Below are positions 36,241 to 44,319 of a stretch of DNA of 46,502 bases, piece by piece. A program made the translations under genes and the position numbers. Every line of letters begins with the position of its first letter. Within the stretch, counting starts at the first letter, position 1. The notes beneath the pieces were generated by a model that was given only the letters and a program-made list of their open reading frames with translations, made no database searches and was not told the origin of the DNA. Source of the stretch: a virus; the IMG/VR virus record IMGVR_UViG_3300012685_000007, positions 1 through 46,502 of that record; one strand, given 5' to 3'.

Positions 36241-39203
36241 TATGCACCCTTCACCGATAGTCCGTTCGAGGAATTACGTAGGTTATATCGGAGAGTTCCG
36301 GTTTGCAGCCATTGAGCTACATCTCGGGGGTTCATCTGAATAGTAACGTTGGCACCTGTATTAGCCGTGGTACGACCAGCAGCAGACAATAACGCCCCAC
36401 CGGACAATGATCCATTAATAGTCAGCGGCTTACGCGAAGCTTGACCGGCAGCACCGAGCACCGAATCCACCATGTTCTGAGCGGCTTTAGCAGCGTGGTG
36501 TGCATCCGAATCTAAGCCGTTGACAAGACCCTCAACAAGACCCTGTCCCATTGCGTGCGTATGGCGAGAGGGTGAGTTGATACCAAGAGCGGACATGATT
36601 CCGTCCAGCAGCCCCTTGGCCATGTCCCGTGCTTTCTGACCGAGCCACCCGACCATAGAGCTAATACCATTCCACAAGCCTCGCAGCAAATCAGCGCCAG
36701 CATTATACAACCAATTACCAGACCCGTTAAAGAACCCGGTAACAGACTTCCAGACACCCTTGAACCAGTCCCACACAGCTTTCGCAGCGTTGACGATACC
36801 GTCTTTCAGACCGTTGATAATCGACTTACCATGTTCGAGGAGCCAGTTACCGGCTGAGTTAAAGAATGCTTTGATACGCCCGGGCAGCGCGTTCAGCCAA
36901 GCCCAGACATCTTTAGCCATCGAAACGATACCGTTTTTAAACCCGGTGATAAGAGAGCTACCTTCAGAATTGAGCCAGTTTCCTGCCGAGGTGAAAAAGC
37001 TAGCCAGGTTCCCGGGCAAATCATGGAACCAGCGCGTTACATTATTCCACAGACTCTTGATACCATTCCAAAGTCCTGTAATAATGTCCTTGCCTTTTTG
37101 GAGAAGCCATGTACCAGCGTTGCCGAGAGCAGTGGCAATCTTAGCAGGCAGCCCGATAAACCACTGGATCACGTTGTGAACACCGTTACCGATAGCCCCG
37201 CCGAACTGGATAGCCCACTTGATCGCAGTGCCCAGGGCGAAGCCCAGGGAATACCCGATCATATACGGGAGATCCTTGAAGAACTTCAGAACATTGTCCC
37301 AGAGCTTTTTGAAGAATCCAGGGATGCTATTCCACGTAGAGATAATCCAGTTGATAATGCCGCTGAATGTGGACGTGATAAAATTGACAATATCCGAGAT
37401 ACGATCAGAAGTCCACTTCCAAACCGTGTTCCACAGATCCGCGAAAAAGTTAGAAACGTCAGTCCACCGATTTACGATCCAATCGATAACCGTAGTGAAC
37501 ACAGACACTAGGAAATTGACGATGTCAGTGACTCGGTCCGAGGTCCATTTCCAGACTGTGTTCCAAAGCCAAGCGAAGAAATCGCCTACTTCTTTCAGGT
37601 GGGTAATAAGCTCATAGAGCCCAAACACCAGCGCTGCAATAACCACGATAATCGCCGCCACGATCCAAACAACTGGGTTAGCAGCGAGTCCCCACAAAGC
37701 CACACCTACCGCTGCGATAGCGACGATAAGACCGGCTGTGAGTACGATAATCAAAGCAATCATCGCTGCTTTGTGGTCGCTGATCCAGGTGATAGACTCT
37801 ATAAACCATCCGGCGAGTTTGGTAAGAACCGGTAGAACAATCACACCGATCTTGATACCAAGGTTCTCAAGGCTGGCCACGAGATCGTGCATCTTGAAAG
37901 CGAAGGTGCTCGATGCGTCTTTCCAGTTCTGCTCGAACTTGGTAATAGACGAATCGTTACCAATAGCGTCGTACTTCTCTTTAAGTCCGTCTAGGTTCTG
38001 CATAAGCGACATGATCGCTTTATCAGACCTACCGCCACCAAAGATCTTGGACAGGGTAGAGTCCGCCTCAGTGCCCGAGACGCCCGCTGCTTCCAGCGCG
38101 GTCTTTAGGTGATTCAGCGCAACATACAAACCATCAGGCTGCTTAAGGTCTGCTGCTAGTTGGTTGTTGGTTACGCCTGCCTTTTTCAGTGCAGCTTCCA
38201 TCAGCGCACTAGAAGCGGTGACATCGCCAGAAGCTACGCCTAGGCCCTTAAGCAGACCAGCGGCTTGCTTAGAGGGGGTGGACATCATCACAAGACCCAT
38301 GGTCATACGCGTAGCGGCTACCTCGGCAGAGTTACCACGGTCGGTGAGATAGGCGAGTCCAGCACCCATAGACTGGATCGAGATGCCCATCTGCGCAGCA
38401 GTAGGAGTCCAGTTCTTGATAGATGCGTTGAAGTCCTGGAACCGCATATCGCCTTCACCAACGATAGCGTTAAGAAGAGCCATCGTAGGCTGAGCATCAG
38501 CTGCATTCTGGTTAAAAGCTTTCATCACCGATGACAAAGCGTACGTAGTGTCGTCGAGATTAGCCCCGGAGATAGCTGCCTCTTCGGCAGAATATCGAAC
38601 CACGTTCAAAGCAGTGGCCATATCCAGGCCAGCAGAAATAGGATGGTACAAAGCCTCAGCCATCTTAGTGCCAGACTGGCCGACATCATCCGCGATCTTG
38701 AGTACAACGTCGTAGCTATCGAGCACAGCTTGTTTAGGAGCACCAGCGGCTGTGTACAGCCGAGTCATCTGCTTCTCAAACTCAGAAGCTAGATGGACAG
38801 ACTCGCCGATAAGCAACCCGGAAACTACGCCGACACCTATCAGCCCTCTGCCGATAGCAGCAGCGGATACACCAGAAGTAGCAGCAGTGCCAGCCATAGC
38901 CACACCAACACGCTCAACAGAAGCCGCTGCTTTAGCGGACGCCGCTTCCATCTTAACAGCCATAGCAGCAGCATCAGCTGACATCTTGTCCATAGCCAAC
39001 GCAGTGTCAATAGCCGCTGTATCAGCAGCGGAAGCTACCTTGGCCATAGACAATGCAGCGGCATCGTTCTGAACAATAAGCGCTTCGAACGCTACACCAA
39101 TCTGCGCCATTTCCAGCTTGGCGGTAGTCATACCCGCTGCAAACTCGGTGGTGTTCGCGGTTAGTACAGCAACAACCGGGGGTAGAAATCCTCCATCGGA
39201 CAT
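36240..39203 (-). CDS. Tape measure protein
   Basis: A 987-aa protein. Residues 40-100 are Ala-rich helices; 130-470 carry the TMP core (EFEKQMTRLYTAAG, DVGQSGTKMAEALYHPISAG). Two transmembrane-like helices lie at 481-505 and 510-533. Residues 540-650 hold Trp repeats (NTVWKWTSDR twice), and 690-840 tandem units of the SAGNWL...G..II.G type. A late GINSPSRHTHAMGQGLVEGL precedes the C-terminus. At about 0.15 nm per residue such a protein would suggest a tail near 150 nm. It runs down the tail tube and helps DNA entry. Confidence 0.92.
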   Translation of the reverse strand: MSDGGFLPPVVAVLTANTTEFAAGMTTAKLEMAQIGVAFEALIVQNDAAALSMAKVASAADTAAIDTALAMDKMSADAAAMAVKMEAASAKAAASVERVGVAMAGTAATSGVSAAAIGRGLIGVGVVSGLLIGESVHLASEFEKQMTRLYTAAGAPKQAVLDSYDVVLKIADDVGQSGTKMAEALYHPISAGLDMATALNVVRYSAEEAAISGANLDDTTYALSSVMKAFNQNAADAQPTMALLNAIVGEGDMRFQDFNASIKNWTPTAAQMGISIQSMGAGLAYLTDRGNSAEVAATRMTMGLVMMSTPSKQAAGLLKGLGVASGDVTASSALMEAALKKAGVTNNQLAADLKQPDGLYVALNHLKTALEAAGVSGTEADSTLSKIFGGGRSDKAIMSLMQNLDGLKEKYDAIGNDSSITKFEQNWKDASSTFAFKMHDLVASLENLGIKIGVIVLPVLTKLAGWFIESITWISDHKAAMIALIIVLTAGLIVAIAAVGVALWGLAANPVVWIVAAIIVVIAALVFGLYELITHLKEVGDFFAWLWNTVWKWTSDRVTDIVNFLVSVFTTVIDWIVNRWTDVSNFFADLWNTVWKWTSDRISDIVNFITSTFSGIINWIISTWNSIPGFFKKLWDNVLKFFKDLPYMIGYSLGFALGTAIKWAIQFGGAIGNGVHNVIQWFIGLPAKIATALGNAGTWLLQKGKDIITGLWNGIKSLWNNVTRWFHDLPGNLASFFTSAGNWLNSEGSSLITGFKNGIVSMAKDVWAWLNALPGRIKAFFNSAGNWLLEHGKSIINGLKDGIVNAAKAVWDWFKGVWKSVTGFFNGSGNWLYNAGADLLRGLWNGISSMVGWLGQKARDMAKGLLDGIMSALGINSPSRHTHAMGQGLVEGLVNGLDSDAHHAAKAAQNMVDSVLGAAGQASRKPLTINGSLSGGALLSAAGRTTANTGANVTIQMNPRDVAQWLQTGTLRYNLRNSSNGLSVKGA

Positions 39204-39212
39204 AGCCGCCCC

Positions 39213-39632
39213 CTAGTCTTGCCATGCAGTGTAAAATATCAGAGCCATGTCATCTTTTGTATTGTCTAGCGCGGGTGAGAGATAAGGCCTCGCAGGGAGC
39301 CTTGCTCCGTTGCCTGCTGTGCCGCCTAGCTCCTGAATACGCGCGTAGGGGGTAGTACCGCCTACTCGTGCTTCGAACCCGTCAGGGATCGGATGAGGCC
39401 CTTGAATCGACACTGATTCGCTGAGATCCCCTGAGATCTTCGCAGGGGGTTGCCCGGGAGCGGATGGAGTCGGCGTACCCTTAGCGTGAGACTGATACGT
39501 CAACAGCCGCCGGGTCTCTTCCTGGAGCTTTTCCGCGCTGAGTTCTACTCCGATACGAGATCCAATAAGTTTCTTGGCAATCCAATCGGTTAAAGCAGAC
39601 TCGAACTCGGACAACCCGACTAGCTCACTCAC
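39213..39632 (-). CDS. HK97 gp10-like neck/tail completion protein
   Basis: A 139-aa protein starting GTG 39632 with AGGGGG upstream. The middle has the gp10 pattern: GQPPAKISGDLSESVSI, VGGTTPYARIQELGG, LPARPYLSPAL. In HK97-type phages this gene lies between connector and tail terminator; here it lies between the tail chaperone and the tape measure. Probable tail-completion or neck protein; family call is good, place is unusual. Confidence 0.7.
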   Translation of the reverse strand: MSELVGLSEFESALTDWIAKKLIGSRIGVELSAEKLQEETRRLLTYQSHAKGTPTPSAPGQPPAKISGDLSESVSIQGPHPIPDGFEARVGGTTPYARIQELGGTAGNGARLPARPYLSPALDNTKDDMALIFYTAWQD

Positions 39633-39844
39633 CGAGACCCCCTGTTAGCTCGTTCCTGGGCTTCGTTACGAACGCGGACAGCCTCATTGTCAATCAATGG
39701 AATCCGGTTAAAAGATTCTAGTGGGATCTCGTCGACAACCTGGGGTGGCAAGTTGAACTTATCCAGCCACCACCAGTCGTCGAGTGCTTTATCCCACTTC
39801 TTTTGCTCTGCTGATTTAGCAGATCCTACATCGTTCCCTTCCAA
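39629..39844 (-). CDS. Downstream tail assembly chaperone frame (likely -1 frameshift extension)
   Basis: This frame lies in -1 relation to the preceding chaperone gene and is open from 39880. Its only start-like codon, TTG 39844, has no ribosome site. The pre-start part reads in the style of a chaperone (YRALHRIKVALEGNDVG), then WWWLDKFNLPPQVVDEIPL and an Arg/Glu helix. This matches the T part of lambda gpG/gpGT-like pairs, made by slippage near the end of the first frame. The fused product would be about 200 aa. Confidence 0.65.
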   Translation of the reverse strand: MEGNDVGSAKSAEQKKWDKALDDWWWLDKFNLPPQVVDEIPLESFNRIPLIDNEAVRVRNEAQERANRGSR

Positions 39845-39852
39845 CGCTACTT

Positions 39853-40239
39853 TTATGCGGTGGAGGGCACGGTAGGGGATTCAAGATTCGGAGTCCCGTC
39901 TGAGTTCTCAGTGTCATCCGGGCTAGGAGCCTGCGGGCTGAACAGCTTAACCAAAGGCTCGATAGCTGCCTGAACCGCATTCTCATCCAGAATTTCTAGC
40001 TCGTCGAGATTGTCGAGTTTGATCTGGGGGATATCAGCGCCCGGAAGATACGGAAGCTCCCAAGCGATGATAACCGTAGCCGCGATCAAGTCGGTCATAC
40101 TGACCACGGTAGCCATACGGTGACCCTCTTCGGGGTCAGCAATCTGACGAAGAACCGCTTTACGATCCTTAGCACGAAGCTCAGAAGCTTCTTTAACCTC
40201 AACCCAACCGCCCGAAGGCAGCTCGTGACGAATAGACAT
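39853..40239 (-). CDS. Tail assembly chaperone (gpG-like)
   Basis: A 128-aa protein between major tail protein and tape measure. N-terminal strands (HELPSGGWVEVKEA) and helices (AKDRKAVLRQI, SMTDLIAATVIIAWELPYLP) fit actinophage chaperones; acidic Pro/Thr tail. A C4 run at about 39875-39878 lies in the 26-base window where a -1 shift would join it to the downstream frame. Chaperones hold the tape measure during tail assembly and are absent from virions. Confidence 0.75.
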   Translation of the reverse strand: MSIRHELPSGGWVEVKEASELRAKDRKAVLRQIADPEEGHRMATVVSMTDLIAATVIIAWELPYLPGADIPQIKLDNLDELEILDENAVQAAIEPLVKLFSPQAPSPDDTENSDGTPNLESPTVPSTA

Positions 40240-40259
40240 ATTAGCGCTCCTAGCTTAAC

Positions 40260-41492
40260 TTACAGGTACGTGTACGGAGGAACAGCGTTGGCAAGAGTCA
40301 CCTTGATAGGCGAGTATCCACCAGACACGCCCGCGTCGGTAGTATTGGCAACCGCGTAGAACGTGGTGTCATACGCAATCGCAGCCTTACCAAAGTTAGG
40401 CTTAGAAGTCTCATACGCAGCGTTCTGACAGTTGACCGTGATACTCGCCAGAGAAGTACCCGCGAGGGCGTTAGACAGCACTAGCTGGAGCTGAGGCTGA
40501 GTATTGCTAATCATCGTGGTAAACGGGGTCTCATCGATAGCGACAAACGACAGCTTGCCAGAAGCAGAGACTGCGCCACGCTGGATAATATACGGACTCT
40601 GAGAGTTCTGAGTGGTGAAGATAGGCTCAAGCGCTCGCTTGATCATGAACTCCCCATCCATCACAGTCTTCACCTGCGTACCGCCGGAAGCAGGGCCAGC
40701 GATACCCAAGACACCACGCCAGGAGGCGACAGGAGTAACAGCAGACGGAGCGGAGACAGGAGTAACACCAGAGATAGCCGTAGGGTACGCGGAGCCTTTA
40801 GCGTCATAAGTCAGAAGCTGAGTCTCAGCGTTCCACTTCAATGTAACCTCGGAGAGACAGGCGCCCGCGAGAACACGGGTTCCGGTGCTAGCCGGGGGAC
40901 CAAAGTTGTGAACAAGCGTGTGAGAGCCCGGCTGGCCATTGCCAGAGTTGAGCGTAGACATCACCGTGTTGAACGGAGCTACGACAACCTGAACAGATGC
41001 ACCCGAAGAGTGCGACTTGGCAACCGGAGCGGTGAGGGTGACGTTCAAAGCAGCAATCGAAAGAACAGTCACATTCTCCAAAAGACCCGCAGTATCAAGC
41101 TGAAGAATCACGCCTGCCGAGATGCCCGTAGCCGAGGTGACCGGGACCACAGTAGAAACACCAGCGGTCAAAGCGCCCGTGGTCGTAGTCGGCGATCCAG
41201 ACGGGGTACCGCCTGAATAAGCCACGTCGCCGAGGGTGTTAGCCAGAAGGAATCCGAGAGTATCCAGGAAAACCGGGCCAGACATCGAAAAGTCAGTCTT
41301 GATAACACCAGTCTGGCGGGCGTACGATTCGACCATGCTACCACGCATTGCCTTGTCATCGAGCCAGACAGGCTTATCCTCCCATTCGAACTTCTCGACA
41401 GGAATAGTCGAAGTGCCAGCGACAGCAGTACCCTGAGTAACTTCTTTACCGATCAGGATAAATTGCTTCGCGGACGCGAAAGTTGCTACCAT
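40260..41492 (-). CDS. Major tail protein
   Basis: A 410-aa protein in the usual place before the chaperones. The start (FASAKQFILIGKEVTQGTAV, WEDKPVWLDDKAMRGSMVES) and end (NAAYETSKPNFGKAAIAYD) follow actinophage tube proteins. Residues about 95-175 form an inserted beta-module (VPVTSATGISAGVILQLD, LNVTLTAPVAKSHSSGASV) also present in the connector gene. Tail tube protein; the insertion would decorate the tube surface. Confidence 0.85.
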   Translation of the reverse strand: MVATFASAKQFILIGKEVTQGTAVAGTSTIPVEKFEWEDKPVWLDDKAMRGSMVESYARQTGVIKTDFSMSGPVFLDTLGFLLANTLGDVAYSGGTPSGSPTTTTGALTAGVSTVVPVTSATGISAGVILQLDTAGLLENVTVLSIAALNVTLTAPVAKSHSSGASVQVVVAPFNTVMSTLNSGNGQPGSHTLVHNFGPPASTGTRVLAGACLSEVTLKWNAETQLLTYDAKGSAYPTAISGVTPVSAPSAVTPVASWRGVLGIAGPASGGTQVKTVMDGEFMIKRALEPIFTTQNSQSPYIIQRGAVSASGKLSFVAIDETPFTTMISNTQPQLQLVLSNALAGTSLASITVNCQNAAYETSKPNFGKAAIAYDTTFYAVANTTDAGVSGGYSPIKVTLANAVPPYTYL

Positions 41493-41495
41493 AGT

Positions 41496-41693
41496 TTACG
41501 CCCCCTTAGGGCTAGGGGCGCCTTTGCCGGACGCCTTGTCATTGAGCTTCAGTTCAAGCTGAGGTTTGTCTTCGACAAGTTCAAAATTCTGATCGAGTGG
41601 CGCTGGGAGTTCGTAAGTCTCACCAGGTTCAGCGAGTAAGCCGATCGTGGTATACACAATCCGCTGACTAGACGTGTAGCGGTACTTAGGCAT
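41496..41693 (-). CDS. Small structural-region protein (65 aa)
   Basis: Located just before the major tail protein and overlapping the preceding gene by 8 bases. Strand-rich start (YRYTSSQRIVYTTIGLLAEP), Lys/Gly/Pro tail. Small proteins at this place are common in actinophages; function unknown. Confidence 0.6.
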   Translation of the reverse strand: MPKYRYTSSQRIVYTTIGLLAEPGETYELPAPLDQNFELVEDKPQLELKLNDKASGKGAPSPKGA

Positions 41694-42003
41694 TCGGTTC
41701 TCCGAATCGGTTTATGAGCGCTCGGCGAGTAGCAAGTTCTACTTCATCCGGGCTCATGCCCCGGAACAAAGCGTAAGCTTTCCAGTCAGCAGCAGAAGCA
41801 GCGGTGTTAGGCTTTTTAACGTATCCAATGTGAGTGGTGTTCGGTGTTTCGTCTTGAACGAACACCTCTGGGATCGTGTGTACGTATTCGATCCACCCAG
41901 GTTCGTAAGGCTTGTTCACCCAATAAACAATATCCCCTTTGCGTACCGAATAACCGGTATATTCTATCGGGTTGTCTCCGGTGTATTGATAAGCCGTAGC
42001 CAC
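41686..42003 (-). CDS. Head-tail region protein (105 aa)
   Basis: GTG 42003 is chosen: AGGAG lies 5 bases upstream and the previous gene stops 8 bases away, whereas the longer frame has no ribosome site. Residues 1-60 are beta-rich (YSVRKGDIVYWVNKP, WIEYVHTIPEVFV); a helical end (ADWKAYALFRGMSPDEVELA) follows. No firm family; position suggests a neck or connector part. Confidence 0.6.
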   Translation of the reverse strand: MATAYQYTGDNPIEYTGYSVRKGDIVYWVNKPYEPGWIEYVHTIPEVFVQDETPNTTHIGYVKKPNTAASAADWKAYALFRGMSPDEVELATRRALINRFGEPNA

Positions 42004-42011
42004 ATGCGCTC

Positions 42012-42539
42012 CTATGTGCTGTATTCGTATGATTCTAGTGCGAAATGGACTGCTGCCCAGCAAACCCAGGTGTTACCGTTGCCAGGGCGCACCGGGCGGC
42101 CCCGCTCGACATAAAGCTTGGATACAGCAGCCTGAATAATATCAAACTGAGGGAGTTGGGGTGGGTTCGGAGGAAGGGTCCCTAGCCGGGGATCTTCTCG
42201 TAGCCGGTACTTAACCGCGTCGATGATGTTGTCCATTAGCTGAGTAGCTCCAGTCACTTCTCCGGAAACATCCCAGCCCATAAGTTCTAGCGAGATTTGA
42301 TACTTTACGATACGTTCCCCACCCGCGCCATCCATAGCTACGAACCGATCATCATCGGAATCAATATAAACGATCCCGATACACGCCATCGTAGAGCCTG
42401 GAGCGAGTAAAGAATCATACGGAATGTCCGAAGTATCAAACGGAGGATCAGCGTATATCTTCACTAGGTTAGCAATAGCCGCTGCGTTTACGTAGCTGGA
42501 TACCGCCGCACGAATAATCGTACTCGGAGTAGTGGCCAT
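42012..42539 (-). CDS. Tail terminator-like protein
   Basis: A 175-aa protein directly after the connector (TAATG overlap). An N-terminal helix (TIIRAAVSSYVNAAAIANLV), strands around IVKYQISLELMGWDVSG, helix MDNIIDAVKYRLREDPRLG, then a C-terminal strand pair resemble gpU/tail-terminator proteins. It would cap the tail tube and bind the head. The assignment is by order and pattern. Confidence 0.6.
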   Translation of the reverse strand: MATTPSTIIRAAVSSYVNAAAIANLVKIYADPPFDTSDIPYDSLLAPGSTMACIGIVYIDSDDDRFVAMDGAGGERIVKYQISLELMGWDVSGEVTGATQLMDNIIDAVKYRLREDPRLGTLPPNPPQLPQFDIIQAAVSKLYVERGRPVRPGNGNTWVCWAAVHFALESYEYST

Positions 42540-43390
42540 TACGTAGCCAACCGCTCATATCGCTTCGCGAGGAGCAGTGCCTGATCCAGTTCTCGGCCGA
42601 TTTCTTTCTTAGTAGGCTTATTCTCGGTGGGAACCTTGGCCATGACAAGGCCGGAGCCTTTGTGCTCTTTAATGTAGTGCGTGGTAGCGAGAATACACGC
42701 TTCTTTGATATCGTCGGGTACTTCGGAGACTCCCGCCTGAGCGGGCCAGCCTTCGATCAGGGCAGAAGTCAGCGTCACCGAGCTGCCTGCTACCGACAAA
42801 GCGATATACGTATTCTGAACCGCGCCCGCTGAGAATCGGAGCTGAGTGCCGGGGACAATCCCTGTAGGGTTGTCCACTACTACTACAGATTGCCCGATAG
42901 TTTGAGCACCGGTCAATCGAGTCGTAGCCCAACCCGCAGTAAACGTCCACTGGACGAACACAGATCCGGATGTAGGCTGGAACATCGCGGACAACCCACC
43001 ACGCCATGCAACTCCGGTATTACTCAGCGCCACCCGGATTCGACTCTCTTCGAGAAACATCGAGAACGGAGCGGCCATAATATTCAACGAACTCCACGTG
43101 TGTCCCCACGAGAAAGCGTCTAGAGACTTCACACGGTCTTGCTTAGCGTGGAGAAGCACATCAGGCCCGTTAACACGGGCGGTCTCGTTCTGGGATCCCT
43201 GGGTAGCATACAGCGGCTGACGAGCAACGCTGTCGATCCACCTAGAAGCACGAGCGATAAGTCCCGCTAGCTCCGCATCCTGCGTAGCCTGATTACCCCC
43301 AGGAACCAGGTTATTAGTCTGGAGAGCGGTAGGGGCTGCCCGAAATTCTTCGACTGTGATATAAGATCCCGTCAAAAAGGGTGTGCTCAC
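42539..43390 (-). CDS. Head-tail connector (adaptor) protein with inserted beta-module
   Basis: A 283-aa protein. N-terminal helical part (VTVEEFRAAP-like start, LIARASRWIDSVARQPLY) and C-terminal helices (VPDDIKEACILATTHYIK, ELDQALLLAKRYERL) match gp6/gp15-like adaptors. Residues about 165-225 (SVVVVDNPTGIVPGTQLRFS, SVTLTSALIEGWPAQAG) form the same beta-module as in the major tail protein. The adaptor ring sits under the portal. Length is almost double the usual because of the insertion. Confidence 0.7.
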   Translation of the reverse strand: MSTPFLTGSYITVEEFRAAPTALQTNNLVPGGNQATQDAELAGLIARASRWIDSVARQPLYATQGSQNETARVNGPDVLLHAKQDRVKSLDAFSWGHTWSSLNIMAAPFSMFLEESRIRVALSNTGVAWRGGLSAMFQPTSGSVFVQWTFTAGWATTRLTGAQTIGQSVVVVDNPTGIVPGTQLRFSAGAVQNTYIALSVAGSSVTLTSALIEGWPAQAGVSEVPDDIKEACILATTHYIKEHKGSGLVMAKVPTENKPTKKEIGRELDQALLLAKRYERLAT

Positions 43391-43404
43391 AGCCCCTCCT
43401 TAAG

Positions 43405-43665
43405 TTAGAAAACGCCGACAACAGCGGTAGTACCGGCGCCGGTGGAGATAGCATACAAGCTCCCGGACAATCCAGTAAGTGGAAGGTTGGTGCCTGCTTT
43501 GACAATCACCCCGGTAGTCGTAGTGACATTGAGCGCACCGATAAACATATCCGTAGCGCCCGTATTAGAAACCACGATGCCACGGCTATCGACAACCCCA
43601 TAAGACAATCCGGGAGAGATCTGAACCGTTGTGGTACTCACAGTAGTAGCCTGGGTAGAAGCCAT
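43405..43665 (-). CDS. Head decoration-like protein (86 aa)
   Basis: A Thr/Gly-rich, all-beta product (TTVQISPGLSYGVVDSRGIV, NTGATDMFIGALNVTTTTG). The look matches capsid fibre or decoration proteins with a small beta-barrel. It lies in the head gene block after the major capsid gene. Confidence 0.55.
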   Translation of the reverse strand: MASTQATTVSTTTVQISPGLSYGVVDSRGIVVSNTGATDMFIGALNVTTTTGVIVKAGTNLPLTGLSGSLYAISTGAGTTAVVGVF

Positions 43666-43667
43666 TG

Positions 43668-43970
43668 TTAGCCCCTCGTGGTGTTAGTGCCAACCGCCGT
43701 GACTAGCAGAGCAGCAAGCGCAGGTTCAGTACCCGGGGCGACAGCCGCGATAACAGATCCAGCGGTAGCAGACAGCAAGAAATCCGGGAGAGCCGCCTTC
43801 TGAGCAGCAGACAAAGTAGAGTTGTAATAAGTGTCAAGAACAGCGAGAACGGCAAGCTGACCAGCGGGGGTGAGCTTCTGCCCACCACGAGCCTGGATAG
43901 TAAGCTGTTTCAAGTTGTCGTTGTATTCAAGCTGAAGGCCAAGAACCTGACCCTGAAGTTTCACAGGCAT
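43668..43970 (-). CDS. Head-region protein (100 aa)
   Basis: ATG 43970 overlaps the previous stop (TAATG) and has GGAGGA upstream. The start (PVKLQGQVLGLQLEYNDNLK) is strand-rich, the rest helical and Ala-rich. Probably a virion component of the head; no family recognised. Confidence 0.55.
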   Translation of the reverse strand: MPVKLQGQVLGLQLEYNDNLKQLTIQARGGQKLTPAGQLAVLAVLDTYYNSTLSAAQKAALPDFLLSATAGSVIAAVAPGTEPALAALLVTAVGTNTTRG

Positions 43971-44233
43971 TATTCCTCCGATTTGCACATGCCGCCACAA
44001 CGGCCGCATGTAGTGAACCACCCCAAGAATCCGCAGTCTTCACACCGGCGGCCTGAACCTCCACCACCAGTGCCTAGCCCGGCGGGAGTGGCGCCGAACT
44101 CTCGGAGTGCTTTCTCGTCATGCGAGTCAGCGGGGGAAACAATCGTACCTTTATATCGCCGAGTAAAACCACCGGGACGCTTAACGTCCGCTTCGATAAC
44201 CTGATCACTCGGCATAAGAAGTCTATTGGTCAT
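43970..44233 (-). CDS. Zinc-ribbon protein in the head gene block
   Basis: An 87-aa protein. The N-terminal half is strand-rich and basic (VIEADVKRPGGFTRRYKG). A Gly linker (GLGTGGGGSGR) leads to CEDCGFLGWFTTCGRCGGMC, a double CxxC zinc ribbon. Such proteins between capsid and connector genes are known in actinophages but unexplained. Confidence 0.65.
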   Translation of the reverse strand: MTNRLLMPSDQVIEADVKRPGGFTRRYKGTIVSPADSHDEKALREFGATPAGLGTGGGGSGRRCEDCGFLGWFTTCGRCGGMCKSEE

Positions 44234-44254
44234 TGCGCGCTCCTAGTGTGTGAC

Positions 44255-44297
44255 CTCAGGGGACCCGAGCGGAGCGCCCGGACCCGAGTCCCCTGAG
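44255..44297 (-). promoter_or_regulatory. Long-stem hairpin after the major capsid gene
   Basis: CTCAGGGGAC (44255-44264) pairs perfectly with GTCCCCTGAG (44288-44297), enclosing a GC-rich loop with a second GGACCCGAG copy. It lies 22 bases after the capsid stop. No U run follows on minus, so it more likely protects the capsid mRNA 3' end or attenuates than terminates fully. Confidence 0.55.
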
Positions 44298-44319
44298 ATA
44301 CTGTTGACTAGCCTAAAGA

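Noticed and set aside
37023-37511. Several long plus-strand frames inside the tape measure gene
   Set aside because: They arise from the repetitive Trp-rich coding sequence of the opposite strand and lack start signals.
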